Origin: JAXDAY01 sp034679345
GTDB taxonomy: Bacteria > Eisenbacteria > RBG-16-71-46 > CAIMUX01 > VGJL01
Length of the DNA: 64,000 nt
Assembly: GCA_034679345.1 (NCBI GenBank)
Contig: JAXDAY010000014.1
Span: 92,029-156,028 of the forward strand
Direction: 5' to 3'
Position 1 is the first letter of the stretch. Every line of letters starts with the position of its first letter. Both the position numbers and the translations under genes were made by a program. This document shows positions 44,632-53,210 of the stretch, piece by piece. Below the pieces are notes generated by a model that worked only from the letters and a program-made list of their open reading frames with translations, was not told where the DNA came from and did no database searches.

Positions 44632-45972
44632 GTGGATTTTGGGACGGATTTGAGAAGAGCTCGTTTCAACTATGGCCAGCTGCTGAACGCCCTCCTGGGG
44701 ACCGGAGTCCTCACCACGGCTGAAGAGACCCGCTGTCGGGAAATCCTGACCGCTGGCGACCCCGCGGCGACCCGGGCTTGGGCGGAGGCGTTGACGGCCC
44801 TGCTGATCGACGCAGCCCGCCTCCAGGTCGTAGACCGCCTGCCGGAGGGGGATCTTGACCGGCTGAGGCTCCTGGAGCCCCGCAGCGGATTCCGATACGC
44901 CATCCGGTTGCGACGGCGACGGCTCCCCCCGGGCTTCGAGCTCGTCCACCTGCCGGTCGAGCCGGAGCCCGGGTTTCGATTCGACTACCGGCTGCTCCTC
45001 CAGCTCCTGACCGACCAGGAGCGGCTGGTCATGATCGATCGGGTAGCCTCCCCTCGAGAGCTTCTCGAGCAGATGGAGGCGACGATCCGCGCGGCGATGG
45101 GGGTCGATCAGGCGATCTTCCGGCCGATCAGCCAGCCCAGCATCGGCCCGGTCTGGATCGAGACGGCGCTTCCTCCGCCGGTTCTCCCGGAGGAGCAGCT
45201 GGCCGGTCTCGCGGGAAGCCGGGACCACATGATCCACGCTCCAGACCTCTCCCTCGTCCGGCCCCCGGCGGGAGTCGAACCGCGCGACGGCAGCGGGCTC
45301 TGGATCGGGATCGGAGACGCCGCCCGCGCATGGACCGGAGTGATCGAGATCACGAGCCGTGAGCGGGAACACTTCTCCCGCGATCGCATCGCGATGGCCG
45401 AGATCCTGGCGGTCCGATTCGAGGCCATGCTCACTTCCTCGGTGAGGCTGCAATCCCTCACGCTCATCGACTACCTGACAGGGCTCTACAATCGCGCCTA
45501 CTTCGAGGACCAGTTCGAGAAGCAGCTTTCCTTCGCCCAGCGCAGAGAGCAGAGCCTTGCGCTGTTGCTGATCGACATCGACTTCTTCCGCAACTTCAAC
45601 ACGAAGTACGGGCTCGACGGCGGCGACCGCGCCCTGGTCACCGTCGCGTGCGTCCTGAAGCAGGAGCTTCGCAGCAGCGACACGATCGCTCGTTACGGCG
45701 GCGAGGAGTTCGTCGTCCTGCTCGGCGCGCCGATATCGCCCGAGGAGGCGCGGACGATCGCCGAGCGGCTTCGGTCGAAGGTCGAGGCGGAGAAGATCCC
45801 CATGCCGGACCTCGAAGGGGGCGAGACGATCGAGACGATTCGCATCTCGATCGGAGGCGCCCTCTTCTCTCAGGACGGCCGCGTCGGAAAGGAGCTCTGG
45901 CTCGCGGCGAATCGGATGCTCCTGCGCGCGAAGGCGACGGGAAGAAACCGCGTCCTCTTCGTGGGCGACTGA
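44632..45972 (+). CDS. Diguanylate cyclase with GAF-like sensor domain
   Basis: The 446-residue product has an N-terminal region of about 100 residues of unknown fold, a GAF-like domain (about 140-275) and a GGDEF domain (about 285-446). The latter has DYLTGLYNRAYFEDQF, the metal Asp in LLIDIDFFRNFN and active site RYGGEEFVVLL. An intact inhibitory RxxD site (RSSD) lies exactly five residues before GGEEF, so it is probably an active enzyme with product feedback. Start GTG 44632; an in-frame TAA at 44596 limits upstream choices. No membrane helix is seen. Confidence 0.88.
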   Translation: MDFGTDLRRARFNYGQLLNALLGTGVLTTAEETRCREILTAGDPAATRAWAEALTALLIDAARLQVVDRLPEGDLDRLRLLEPRSGFRYAIRLRRRRLPPGFELVHLPVEPEPGFRFDYRLLLQLLTDQERLVMIDRVASPRELLEQMEATIRAAMGVDQAIFRPISQPSIGPVWIETALPPPVLPEEQLAGLAGSRDHMIHAPDLSLVRPPAGVEPRDGSGLWIGIGDAARAWTGVIEITSREREHFSRDRIAMAEILAVRFEAMLTSSVRLQSLTLIDYLTGLYNRAYFEDQFEKQLSFAQRREQSLALLLIDIDFFRNFNTKYGLDGGDRALVTVACVLKQELRSSDTIARYGGEEFVVLLGAPISPEEARTIAERLRSKVEAEKIPMPDLEGGETIETIRISIGGALFSQDGRVGKELWLAANRMLLRAKATGRNRVLFVGD

Positions 45973-45984
45973 CCCGTCACCGGC

Positions 45985-46013
45985 GCGGCGACGCGGATTC
46001 GCGTCTCAGCCGC
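45985..46013. terminator. Hairpin between convergent cyclase and clpB genes
   Basis: GCGGC-GACGCG-GATT-CGCGTC-TCA-GCCGC folds into an 11-bp stem with a 3-nt bulge and a GATT tetraloop. It straddles the clpB stop codon, with no T-run, so it is a candidate bidirectional terminator only. Confidence 0.4.
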
Positions 46014-48606
46014 TGCGCCCCACGCTCCAGATCCACTCCCCGGCCGCCGAGCGATCGAGCTCGATGGTCTGTCCCGCGAGGACCTCCCCCGCGAGGAGCT
46101 TTCGCGCCAGCGGATTCTGCACTTCCCGCTGGATCGTCCGCTTGAGCGGCCGCGCGCCGAACTCGGGGTCGTAGCCCATGGCGCCGAGCGCGTCCTTCGC
46201 CGCGGGCGTGACGACGAGCTCGATTCCCCTCGGATCGAGCAGGCGCTGGAGTTGCGAGATCTGAAGCTCGACGATCGCTCGGATCTCCTCTTCTCCGAGG
46301 GAGTGGAAGATGACGATCTCGTCGATCCGGTTCAGCAGCTCGGGACGGAAGTGCCGGCGCAGCAGCCCAAAGATCTCCTCGCGCAGGGCGACCGCATCGC
46401 CCCCTCGCGCCTCCTGGATCCGCTCCGTGCCGATGTTCGAGGTGAAGATGACGATCGCGTTGGTGAAGTTGACCGTCCTGCCCTGGCTGTCGGTCAGCCT
46501 TCCGTCGTCCAGGATCTGGAGAAAGATGTGGAACACCTCGGGGTGCGCCTTCTCCACCTCGTCGAAGAGGATGACGGTGTAGGGCCTGCGCCGCACCGCC
46601 TCGGTGAGCGCGCCTCCTTCCTCGTAGCCGACGTATCCGGGGGGCGCCCCGATCAGCCGGGAGACCGAGTGGCGCTCTCCGTACTCGGACATGTCGATGC
46701 GCACCATCGCGCCTTCGTCATCGAAGAGGAACTCGGCCAGGGCCTTCGCCAGCTCCGTCTTGCCCACGCCCGTCGGTCCGAGGAAGAGGAAGCTGCCAAC
46801 AGGCCGGTTCGGACTCGATAGGCCCGAACGCCCCCTGCGCACCGCGTCCGATACGATCCGGACCGCGTCTTCTTGGCCGACCACCCGCCGGGCGAGGGCC
46901 GACTCCATCGTCAGCAGCTTGTCGACCTCGCCTTGGAGCATCTTCGAGACGGGAACTCCGGTCCAGCGCGAGACGACCTCGGCGACCTCCTCGGGACCGA
47001 CCTCCTCACGGAGCATCCGTGGCTCCTCGGCAGGTCTCCGGAGGCTCTCCTCGATCTGGGCGATCTCCTTCTGCGCCGAAAGGCTCTCCCCGTAACGGAT
47101 CTCGGCGACGCGCTCGAGGTTCCCCTCGCGTTCGGCCTTCTCCTCCTCGGTGCGGAGGGCCTCCTGCCGGGCGCGCAGACGGTGGAGCCGGTCGACGACC
47201 TCTTTCTCGCCCTGCCAGCGCTCCTTGAGCATCGAGGCGTTCGCGCGAAGCGACTCCAGCTCCGACTCGACGACGGCGAGACGGTCGCGGCTCGAGGCAT
47301 CCTGCTCCCTGCGGAGCCCTTCGCGCTCCACCTCCAGCTGCCGGATCCGCCGGTCGATCTCGTCGATCTCCGTCGGCATCGAGTCGAGCTCGATTCTCAG
47401 GCCCGCGGCCGCTTCGTCGACCAGGTCGATCGCCTTGTCCGGCAGGAACCGGTCGGCGACATACCGGTCGGACAGGGTCGCCGCGCTCACGAGCGCCCCG
47501 TCCAGAATCCGCACGCCGTGGTGGACCTCGTAGCGCTCCTTGAGCCCCCGCAGGATCGCGATCGTATCCTCGACAGAGGGCTCGCCCACGAGAACCGGCT
47601 GGAAGCGGCGCTCCAGGGCGGCGTCCTTCTCGATATGCTTGCGGTACTCGTCGAGGGTCGTGGCGCCCACGCATCGCAGATCGCCCCGCGCCAGCGCGGG
47701 TTTCAGGAGATTCGAGGCGTCGATCGCGCCCTCGGCGGCGCCGGCCCCGACGAGGGTGTGAAGCTCGTCGATGAAGAGAACCACGTCTCCTTCGGCCTCC
47801 TTCACTTCGCGCAGGAGCGCCTTCAGGCGGTCCTCGAACTCCCCCCGGAACTTCGTCCCGGCCACCAGGGCGCCCAGGTCGAGGGCGAGCACGCGCTTGT
47901 TGCGCAGCCCCTCGGGCACGTCGCCTGCGACGATGCGGCGCGCAAGCCCCTCGACGATCGCCGTCTTCCCCACGCCGGGATCGCCGATCAGGACCGGGTT
48001 GTTCTTCCGCCGGCGCGAGAGGACCTGCAGGATTCGGCGGATCTCGGTGTCGCGTCCGATGACCGGATCGAGGTCTCCCTTGCGGGCCGCCTGGGTCAGG
48101 TCCCGGCAGTAGCGGTTCAGGGCCTCGTACTTCTCCTCGGGATTGGGATCGCTCACCCGCCCGCCTCCGCGGATCTCCGAGAGCGCCTTCAGCACGAGAT
48201 CCGCGTGGATGCCCGCCCGCTTCATCAGACGCGAGACCTCGCCTCCTTCGGAGAGCAGCGCGAGGAACAGGTGCTCGGTCGAGATGAAGTCGTCCTTCAT
48301 CCGCTCCCGCTCGGCGTCGGCCGCATCGAAAGCCTTCCCGAGATCCCGATCGGCGTAGAGATCTCCCGCCCCCTCGATGCGCGGCTCGCGGCGCAGCGCC
48401 TCCTCGATCTCCGCATCGAGCGGCGCGCGATCGATCCCGGCCTTCTCGAGCAGTCTGACCGGCAGACCCTCGCGATCGGCGAGCAAGGCGAGCAGCAAGT
48501 GGACGCCGGTGAGCTTCTGATGGCCGCGGTCACGCGCGACTCGCTGGGCCTCCTGCAACGCCTCCTGCGCCTTGACGGTGAGATTCTCGGGGCGAAAACC
48601 GGCCAT
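46006..48606 (-). CDS. clpB: ATP-dependent disaggregase ClpB
   Basis: Hexameric AAA+ chaperone that rescues aggregated proteins with DnaK. The 866-residue product has the Clp N-domain (1-150), AAA-1 with GDPGVGKTAIVEGLA, the middle coiled-coil (about 410-525), and AAA-2 with GPTGVGKTELAKALAEF. It also has the Arg-finger-rich C-terminal segment and normal length. It starts 12 nt after the C25 peptidase stop, so it may be the last gene of that run. No CIRCE/HrcA-like inverted repeat is seen upstream. Confidence 0.97.
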   Translation of the reverse strand: MAGFRPENLTVKAQEALQEAQRVARDRGHQKLTGVHLLLALLADREGLPVRLLEKAGIDRAPLDAEIEEALRREPRIEGAGDLYADRDLGKAFDAADAERERMKDDFISTEHLFLALLSEGGEVSRLMKRAGIHADLVLKALSEIRGGGRVSDPNPEEKYEALNRYCRDLTQAARKGDLDPVIGRDTEIRRILQVLSRRRKNNPVLIGDPGVGKTAIVEGLARRIVAGDVPEGLRNKRVLALDLGALVAGTKFRGEFEDRLKALLREVKEAEGDVVLFIDELHTLVGAGAAEGAIDASNLLKPALARGDLRCVGATTLDEYRKHIEKDAALERRFQPVLVGEPSVEDTIAILRGLKERYEVHHGVRILDGALVSAATLSDRYVADRFLPDKAIDLVDEAAAGLRIELDSMPTEIDEIDRRIRQLEVEREGLRREQDASSRDRLAVVESELESLRANASMLKERWQGEKEVVDRLHRLRARQEALRTEEEKAEREGNLERVAEIRYGESLSAQKEIAQIEESLRRPAEEPRMLREEVGPEEVAEVVSRWTGVPVSKMLQGEVDKLLTMESALARRVVGQEDAVRIVSDAVRRGRSGLSSPNRPVGSFLFLGPTGVGKTELAKALAEFLFDDEGAMVRIDMSEYGERHSVSRLIGAPPGYVGYEEGGALTEAVRRRPYTVILFDEVEKAHPEVFHIFLQILDDGRLTDSQGRTVNFTNAIVIFTSNIGTERIQEARGGDAVALREEIFGLLRRHFRPELLNRIDEIVIFHSLGEEEIRAIVELQISQLQRLLDPRGIELVVTPAAKDALGAMGYDPEFGARPLKRTIQREVQNPLARKLLAGEVLAGQTIELDRSAAGEWIWSVGRSG

Positions 48607-48618
48607 CTCCCTGGTCTC

Positions 48619-51600
48619 CTATCGCGCCCGCGCGACCTTCTCGATCTTGTGCTCGCTCCAGGTCGCCGCGCGGACGTCGATGCGATAGAAGTAGAGCCCG
48701 TTGGCCACCTGGTCGCCATCCTCGTCGGTGCCGTCCCACCGCGCGGGAGGATCCGAGGCGTTGATTCGCGAGGGCAGGTCTCGAAGGGTGCGGATCAGCT
48801 TGCCGCTGGTCGTGTAGATCCGGATCTCGATCTCGTCGGCCGGAGCGCCGAGCAGGTAGAAGAACCAGGTCTCGTCCGTGAACGGATTGGGGACGTTGTA
48901 GAGCTCCACGATCTCGTGCACGGCCGCGGTGGTGACAGTCCGATCCAGGTGAAAGTCGAAACCATCCGACTGGGCGATCCCCACCCGGAAGGTGATCTCC
49001 GGGTCGCTCGGGATCGTCTCGAGCAGGCGGATCGTCCATTCGCGCGAGCGATCCCCTGTCGGATTGACGGGCTCGGCGGCGAAGAGAGCCGGGGAACCGT
49101 CGATCGTGAACGCGAAATCGTCCGCCTCCAGAAAGCGCGGCGCCTTGAGCCGCAGCCGCACCGAGTCCGACTCGAAGACGCGCTCTCCTTCCTCGAGCGG
49201 GGTCCACTCCTGGTCGGGCTTTCGGATCTCGAAAGTCGAGGCCACGCGCACCGGAAACGTGAGGACGGTGGAGCGCCCCGCCCCATCGTCCGCGGTGAGG
49301 ACGAGGTCGTAGTTGCGCGGGAGGACGGTCGTCCTGTAAACGACGCGGAAGGAGCGATCCTCCCCCTCCGACTGGATGAAGGAATCCGGCTCCGCCTCGC
49401 CGAAGACATCCTGGATCCGCAAGGATCGCGCCCAGATCTCGTCGCAGACGCGCACCTCGAAGAGGATCGAGTCCTGATCCGCCGGCAGAACGAGCGGAGT
49501 ACCGCTCTCCGCCGGCGCGCCGTCGATCGTCGTCGCCACCTTGGGCGGCGAGGCGTCCATTCGAAGACCGGGATCCCCGATCAGCGCATGGGTCAGGGAC
49601 ATGCTCAGGTACGTGTCGCTGTTGGGCCCTTGGGACTTGATGTCCATCTTGCTGCGGCTGAAGACCTCCCCAAGCACCCAACGGGTGTGGCCCTCATGGA
49701 TCGGCGGGTTCTTGAAGAACGAGCGAACGACGGCCAGGTTGTACCGGTCCGAGGTGTAGATCCACTCGTAGCCCGTGGAGGCGATCGTCCCGATTCCGCC
49801 GCGGTTGTCGTCGCCATCGAAATCGTAGAAGAGGAGGTTCTCGGCGATCCCGTCCTGCCGGTTCAGGAGCGCCTCATCCCAGCCGGAGAACTCGGCGAGG
49901 TGGCAGCCATAGCCCATGAAGAGGAAGGGGCGGCCCGCGTTGCCGAGCAGGCCGACGTCGGAGCGCCCGGCGATCGGGTTGTGACGGAAGATATACTCGT
50001 GCGACATGAGACGCGTGTTCGCGTGACCCACGTAGGAGACGAAGAGGTGCCCACGCGACATGTTCGAGATCAACAGGTCGCGCACCTCCCGACCCCCGTA
50101 AGTGAAGTTCGTGATCCAGTCGGACGAGGAGTTGTACGCGGCGCAGCGATTGCTCAGGGGATCGCACTCGACCGCGCAGCGCTCCAGACTCGGGACGCAG
50201 TCCATGTAGTGGCCCACGAAGAAGGTGTCGACGGCGAAGGCGCACTGGGGGCCCTGGTTTTCGATCACATCGATCGAGCGCCGCGCCGCTTCGGCGAAGA
50301 TATACTCCGAGCCGAGGTGCGGGACATAGGACTCCTCGAACGTGATCGATGAGCTCCAGACGTCGTCGCTCACGAACAGGGCGCGGTCGCGCCACCGGTC
50401 GTCGGGTCCGTAGCTCTCGTAAGCGAGGATCTTGGCGACGACACGATCCAGCTCCGCGGGGCTGCCCGCGGGAAGGCGGCCGACGTGCATGTCGGGCAGG
50501 AAGTTCAGCGTCTCTCCCGTCCCGGTGAGATTGTCGACGAACCATTGATCCGATGAGATCAGCTCGGGCCCCTGGCCGGTGTACGACTCGGAGAACATCG
50601 TCTGTGTGGGGACCCAGTTGGGGGCGGAGATCGCCGCGCCGTCGGCCTCGCCGCGAAGCGGCGTGTCGAAGGCGTCGGAAGCGTCTCCGACCAGGAGCAG
50701 GAACGACGGCGCCGGCGTCTGCGTCCGGAAGAGGGCGCGCAGCAGGGAGCGGATCGCGTGCGGCCAGTGCCGCCCGCCGGAGAACTGGTCGTAGACATCC
50801 TCGATCGGCGCGACGAGGACCCGATGCCCCTGCGATTCGCGGTGGTCGACGAGCGGCTGGATCGATGGCGCCCAAGCCGCGGGGATCACGATGACGTAGT
50901 CGGCCACACCCTGGGCGAGGAGATCCGTCGAGGAGGGAATCGCGAACCTCTCCGGCTTCGGGATCGATTCATAGGCGGCGACCCAGATCCGGCGGGGGGA
51001 ACCGTCGTGATCCCATTGCAGGCGCAGGCGCCGGCTGGGTCCGGCCCCCTCCACCTGGACCGCGGGATCGATCGCGAGCCTCCGCGGCGTCCGGGGATCG
51101 GTGAAGTCGACCGCGATCAGCTCGTCGGCCGGCGTCCGGGCGATCCGGTACTCCTGGGGCCCGCTGAGATCGCCCGTGTCGATCTGGATCGCTCCGTCTG
51201 TGAAGCTCGGCTCTCGCAGGTAGGAGACCTCGAGCCAGTGGAGCGCCGCCCCATATGAGCCCGCTCTGCCGAGGTGGACGAAGCGATTCCCCTCCGCGCC
51301 GAGGGGCATTCCGGCGAGATCCGGGGCGAGGGCGACATAGAGCCCACTGTCCTGATTCGCCATGACGAGGGGGGAACCAGGGAGGCGAAGAGTGTCGGCG
51401 AGCCCACCGGAACTCATATAGAGCTCCTCGCGATGCCGCGGACCCGTTGTGCGGATGCCCTGGAAGCGGGCGGCGAGCCAGCGCGGGGATCGGAAGCCCG
51501 GCAGATCGAAGTCGACCTTGTACCAGTTCAACTCGTTTTGGGGTTCGAACGGCTCGCCCCCGTGCCAGTAGACATGCTTCGTCCTCACGGAGGTCACTCC

Positions 51601-52821
51601 GCCGCGGATCGAGTACTCGTTGTCGCGCGAAGCCCCCATCTTCATGTAGATCTCGCGCTCTTCCTCGAAGCGCTCGGTCCACGGGAACTCGGCGACGGGC
51701 GTCAGGTCCTGCCGGTTCAGCCACGAAGGGACCGACTCCATCCGGGCGTTCGGGGAATCCGAGCGCACGCCGAGCCAGTAGACATGAAGCCTCCCGTAGC
51801 GGCGCACATACTCGGGCCCGTCCGCAAGCCGATCGAAGAGGTGCTGCGCATAGAAGAAGAAGGCGTCGCCATCGGTCCAGGTGCCCGATGCGTCGCCGTC
51901 GTAGACGGTGATCGGCGTCTCGACTTCGCTCTCCGGCGGTTCGGCAGCGTCGTCGGTGTCGTAGAAACGCTCGAAGAGCCGCAGCTCCGCGAGCGGGATG
52001 CCCGATACGAGCCACCCGGCGCCGGCCAGATCGGCGTACTCCACGCGGCGCAGGCCGCTGCGCTCGACCTCGATCTTGATCAGGTCGGTCGTGGCGCTCC
52101 GCGCGCGGCGCGGACGCTCGCGGACGGGCGCGTGGAGCCAGGCCCGGGCTTGATCGAAGTTGACCGCCATCGATTCGTAGGTGCGCTCCCACGTGGCGTC
52201 GTCGCCCCGGAGCGCTCGGATCGATTCGCGCATTGATGCGCCCCGGAAGGAGACTCGAATCTCCAGGCGACCGTATAGGGTGATCCGGCCCCCGGATGGT
52301 TCGTACTGCCCCGGAGTGATCGTGACGGGGGCCATGCGGAGGTAACGAACGGTCGAGATCTGCCCGACCGTCCCGAGCATCGCGGGAAACGCGGCGCCTG
52401 CGGAATAGACGTCCCCTTCGATCCAGCGTTCCCGGTAGGTCGGAGGATCGTCCTCGCCTGCCTGAAGCCATTCGCCGCGCGGAATGGGCAGCGGCCGAAC
52501 CCCTTCCCAGCGGATCGGATCGAGCGGGGTGACCTCGAGGACCGGCTCGGCCGCCGGCGGGCATGCGACCCAGAAGCTGACGCGCGGGAGACCCGGCTCA
52601 CCCGATTCTCCCTGGATCGGGATCGATCCGAGGCGAACCTGGTGGTACCCGGGGTGCGAGGGATCGGTGCGCACCTCTCCGGCCGGCAGCGTCACCTCGA
52701 TGCGAAGCTCCGTGTCGGTGGCGCTCACCAATCGCACATCCTCGAGCGGAGCGGCGGCGAGGGCGACGATTGGGGCGGCGGCGAGAGAGGTCAGGCACAC
52801 CAACGCGCGACGGAACTTCAT
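48619..52821 (-). CDS. Secreted C25 (gingipain/PorU-like) cysteine peptidase with FlgD/Por-type C-terminal sorting domain
   Basis: The 1400-residue product has a signal peptide (ALVCLTSLAAAPIVALAAA), a long N-terminal propeptide and beta-rich region with the C25-associated DLIKIEVERSGLRRVEYADL, then the C25 domain (about 650-1100). Likely catalytic residues are His933 in SYVGHANTRLMSHE and Cys973 in FMGYGCHLAEFSG, 40 residues apart as in gingipain-type enzymes. The last 95 residues (NVPNPFTDETWFFYL ... GLYFYRID) are the FlgD-like/T9SS type A module. PorU is the T9SS sortase of this clan, but PorU itself lacks a cleaved tail, so this may be a surface protease instead. ATG 52821 has GGGAGG 4 nt upstream. 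Confidence 0.85.
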   Translation of the reverse strand: MKFRRALVCLTSLAAAPIVALAAAPLEDVRLVSATDTELRIEVTLPAGEVRTDPSHPGYHQVRLGSIPIQGESGEPGLPRVSFWVACPPAAEPVLEVTPLDPIRWEGVRPLPIPRGEWLQAGEDDPPTYRERWIEGDVYSAGAAFPAMLGTVGQISTVRYLRMAPVTITPGQYEPSGGRITLYGRLEIRVSFRGASMRESIRALRGDDATWERTYESMAVNFDQARAWLHAPVRERPRRARSATTDLIKIEVERSGLRRVEYADLAGAGWLVSGIPLAELRLFERFYDTDDAAEPPESEVETPITVYDGDASGTWTDGDAFFFYAQHLFDRLADGPEYVRRYGRLHVYWLGVRSDSPNARMESVPSWLNRQDLTPVAEFPWTERFEEEREIYMKMGASRDNEYSIRGGVTSVRTKHVYWHGGEPFEPQNELNWYKVDFDLPGFRSPRWLAARFQGIRTTGPRHREELYMSSGGLADTLRLPGSPLVMANQDSGLYVALAPDLAGMPLGAEGNRFVHLGRAGSYGAALHWLEVSYLREPSFTDGAIQIDTGDLSGPQEYRIARTPADELIAVDFTDPRTPRRLAIDPAVQVEGAGPSRRLRLQWDHDGSPRRIWVAAYESIPKPERFAIPSSTDLLAQGVADYVIVIPAAWAPSIQPLVDHRESQGHRVLVAPIEDVYDQFSGGRHWPHAIRSLLRALFRTQTPAPSFLLLVGDASDAFDTPLRGEADGAAISAPNWVPTQTMFSESYTGQGPELISSDQWFVDNLTGTGETLNFLPDMHVGRLPAGSPAELDRVVAKILAYESYGPDDRWRDRALFVSDDVWSSSITFEESYVPHLGSEYIFAEAARRSIDVIENQGPQCAFAVDTFFVGHYMDCVPSLERCAVECDPLSNRCAAYNSSSDWITNFTYGGREVRDLLISNMSRGHLFVSYVGHANTRLMSHEYIFRHNPIAGRSDVGLLGNAGRPFLFMGYGCHLAEFSGWDEALLNRQDGIAENLLFYDFDGDDNRGGIGTIASTGYEWIYTSDRYNLAVVRSFFKNPPIHEGHTRWVLGEVFSRSKMDIKSQGPNSDTYLSMSLTHALIGDPGLRMDASPPKVATTIDGAPAESGTPLVLPADQDSILFEVRVCDEIWARSLRIQDVFGEAEPDSFIQSEGEDRSFRVVYRTTVLPRNYDLVLTADDGAGRSTVLTFPVRVASTFEIRKPDQEWTPLEEGERVFESDSVRLRLKAPRFLEADDFAFTIDGSPALFAAEPVNPTGDRSREWTIRLLETIPSDPEITFRVGIAQSDGFDFHLDRTVTTAAVHEIVELYNVPNPFTDETWFFYLLGAPADEIEIRIYTTSGKLIRTLRDLPSRINASDPPARWDGTDEDGDQVANGLYFYRIDVRAATWSEHKIEKVARAR

Positions 52822-53186
52822 CGGGCCTCCCCCTCCCGGGCCAGCCGGCATGCAAGGCAGCCGCAATGTGCCCGGAGGTAATCCCAGGAGTAGATTCCGG
52901 AGTTATGCCCATCCCCCCAAGAGATCTGAATCGCGTAGCGGCCCACGGAACCGATCCGGACGATCCGCAGCGCCGACTCGGGATCGGATGGCAGAACGCG
53001 AAGCGTCGAGGATTGCTCGGCCTGCTCACGGCAGGCCGCGCAGGGACAAAGGGCCCGCAACTCGGCGAACGGGAACGTGCTCTGGTGGCCGTCGGGCCAC
53101 TCGATCCGGAGACCGCCCGCCGGATCGACCTCGAGCGTCGGAGCCATCGTCACCCCCATTGGCGCGTCGCGAACCGCCCTCGCCAT
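52818..53186 (-). CDS. DUF971-family protein with twin CxCxxC motifs
   Basis: The 122-residue product matches the small DUF971 domain (also the N-terminal domain of gamma-butyrobetaine hydroxylase): GGLRIEWPDGHQSTFPFAEL, then CPCAACR, a beta-rich stretch GRYAIQISWGDGHNSGIYSW, and CGCLACR. Two CxCxxC clusters could bind zinc or an iron-sulphur cluster. Family members occur near Mrp/ApbC-type Fe-S genes elsewhere; no such gene is here. ATG 53186 has GGAG 7 nt upstream; ATGA overlap with the peptidase gene. Confidence 0.82.
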   Translation of the reverse strand: MARAVRDAPMGVTMAPTLEVDPAGGLRIEWPDGHQSTFPFAELRALCPCAACREQAEQSSTLRVLPSDPESALRIVRIGSVGRYAIQISWGDGHNSGIYSWDYLRAHCGCLACRLAREGEAR

Positions 53187-53210
53187 CTTCTCACTCCGCA
53201 TTGGCGAGGG

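Noticed and set aside
46873..50352. Long plus-strand open frame (about 1159 codons) opposite clpB and the C25 gene
   Set aside because: Antisense frame produced by GC-rich third positions; no family similarity, and the minus strand encodes two well-conserved proteins.
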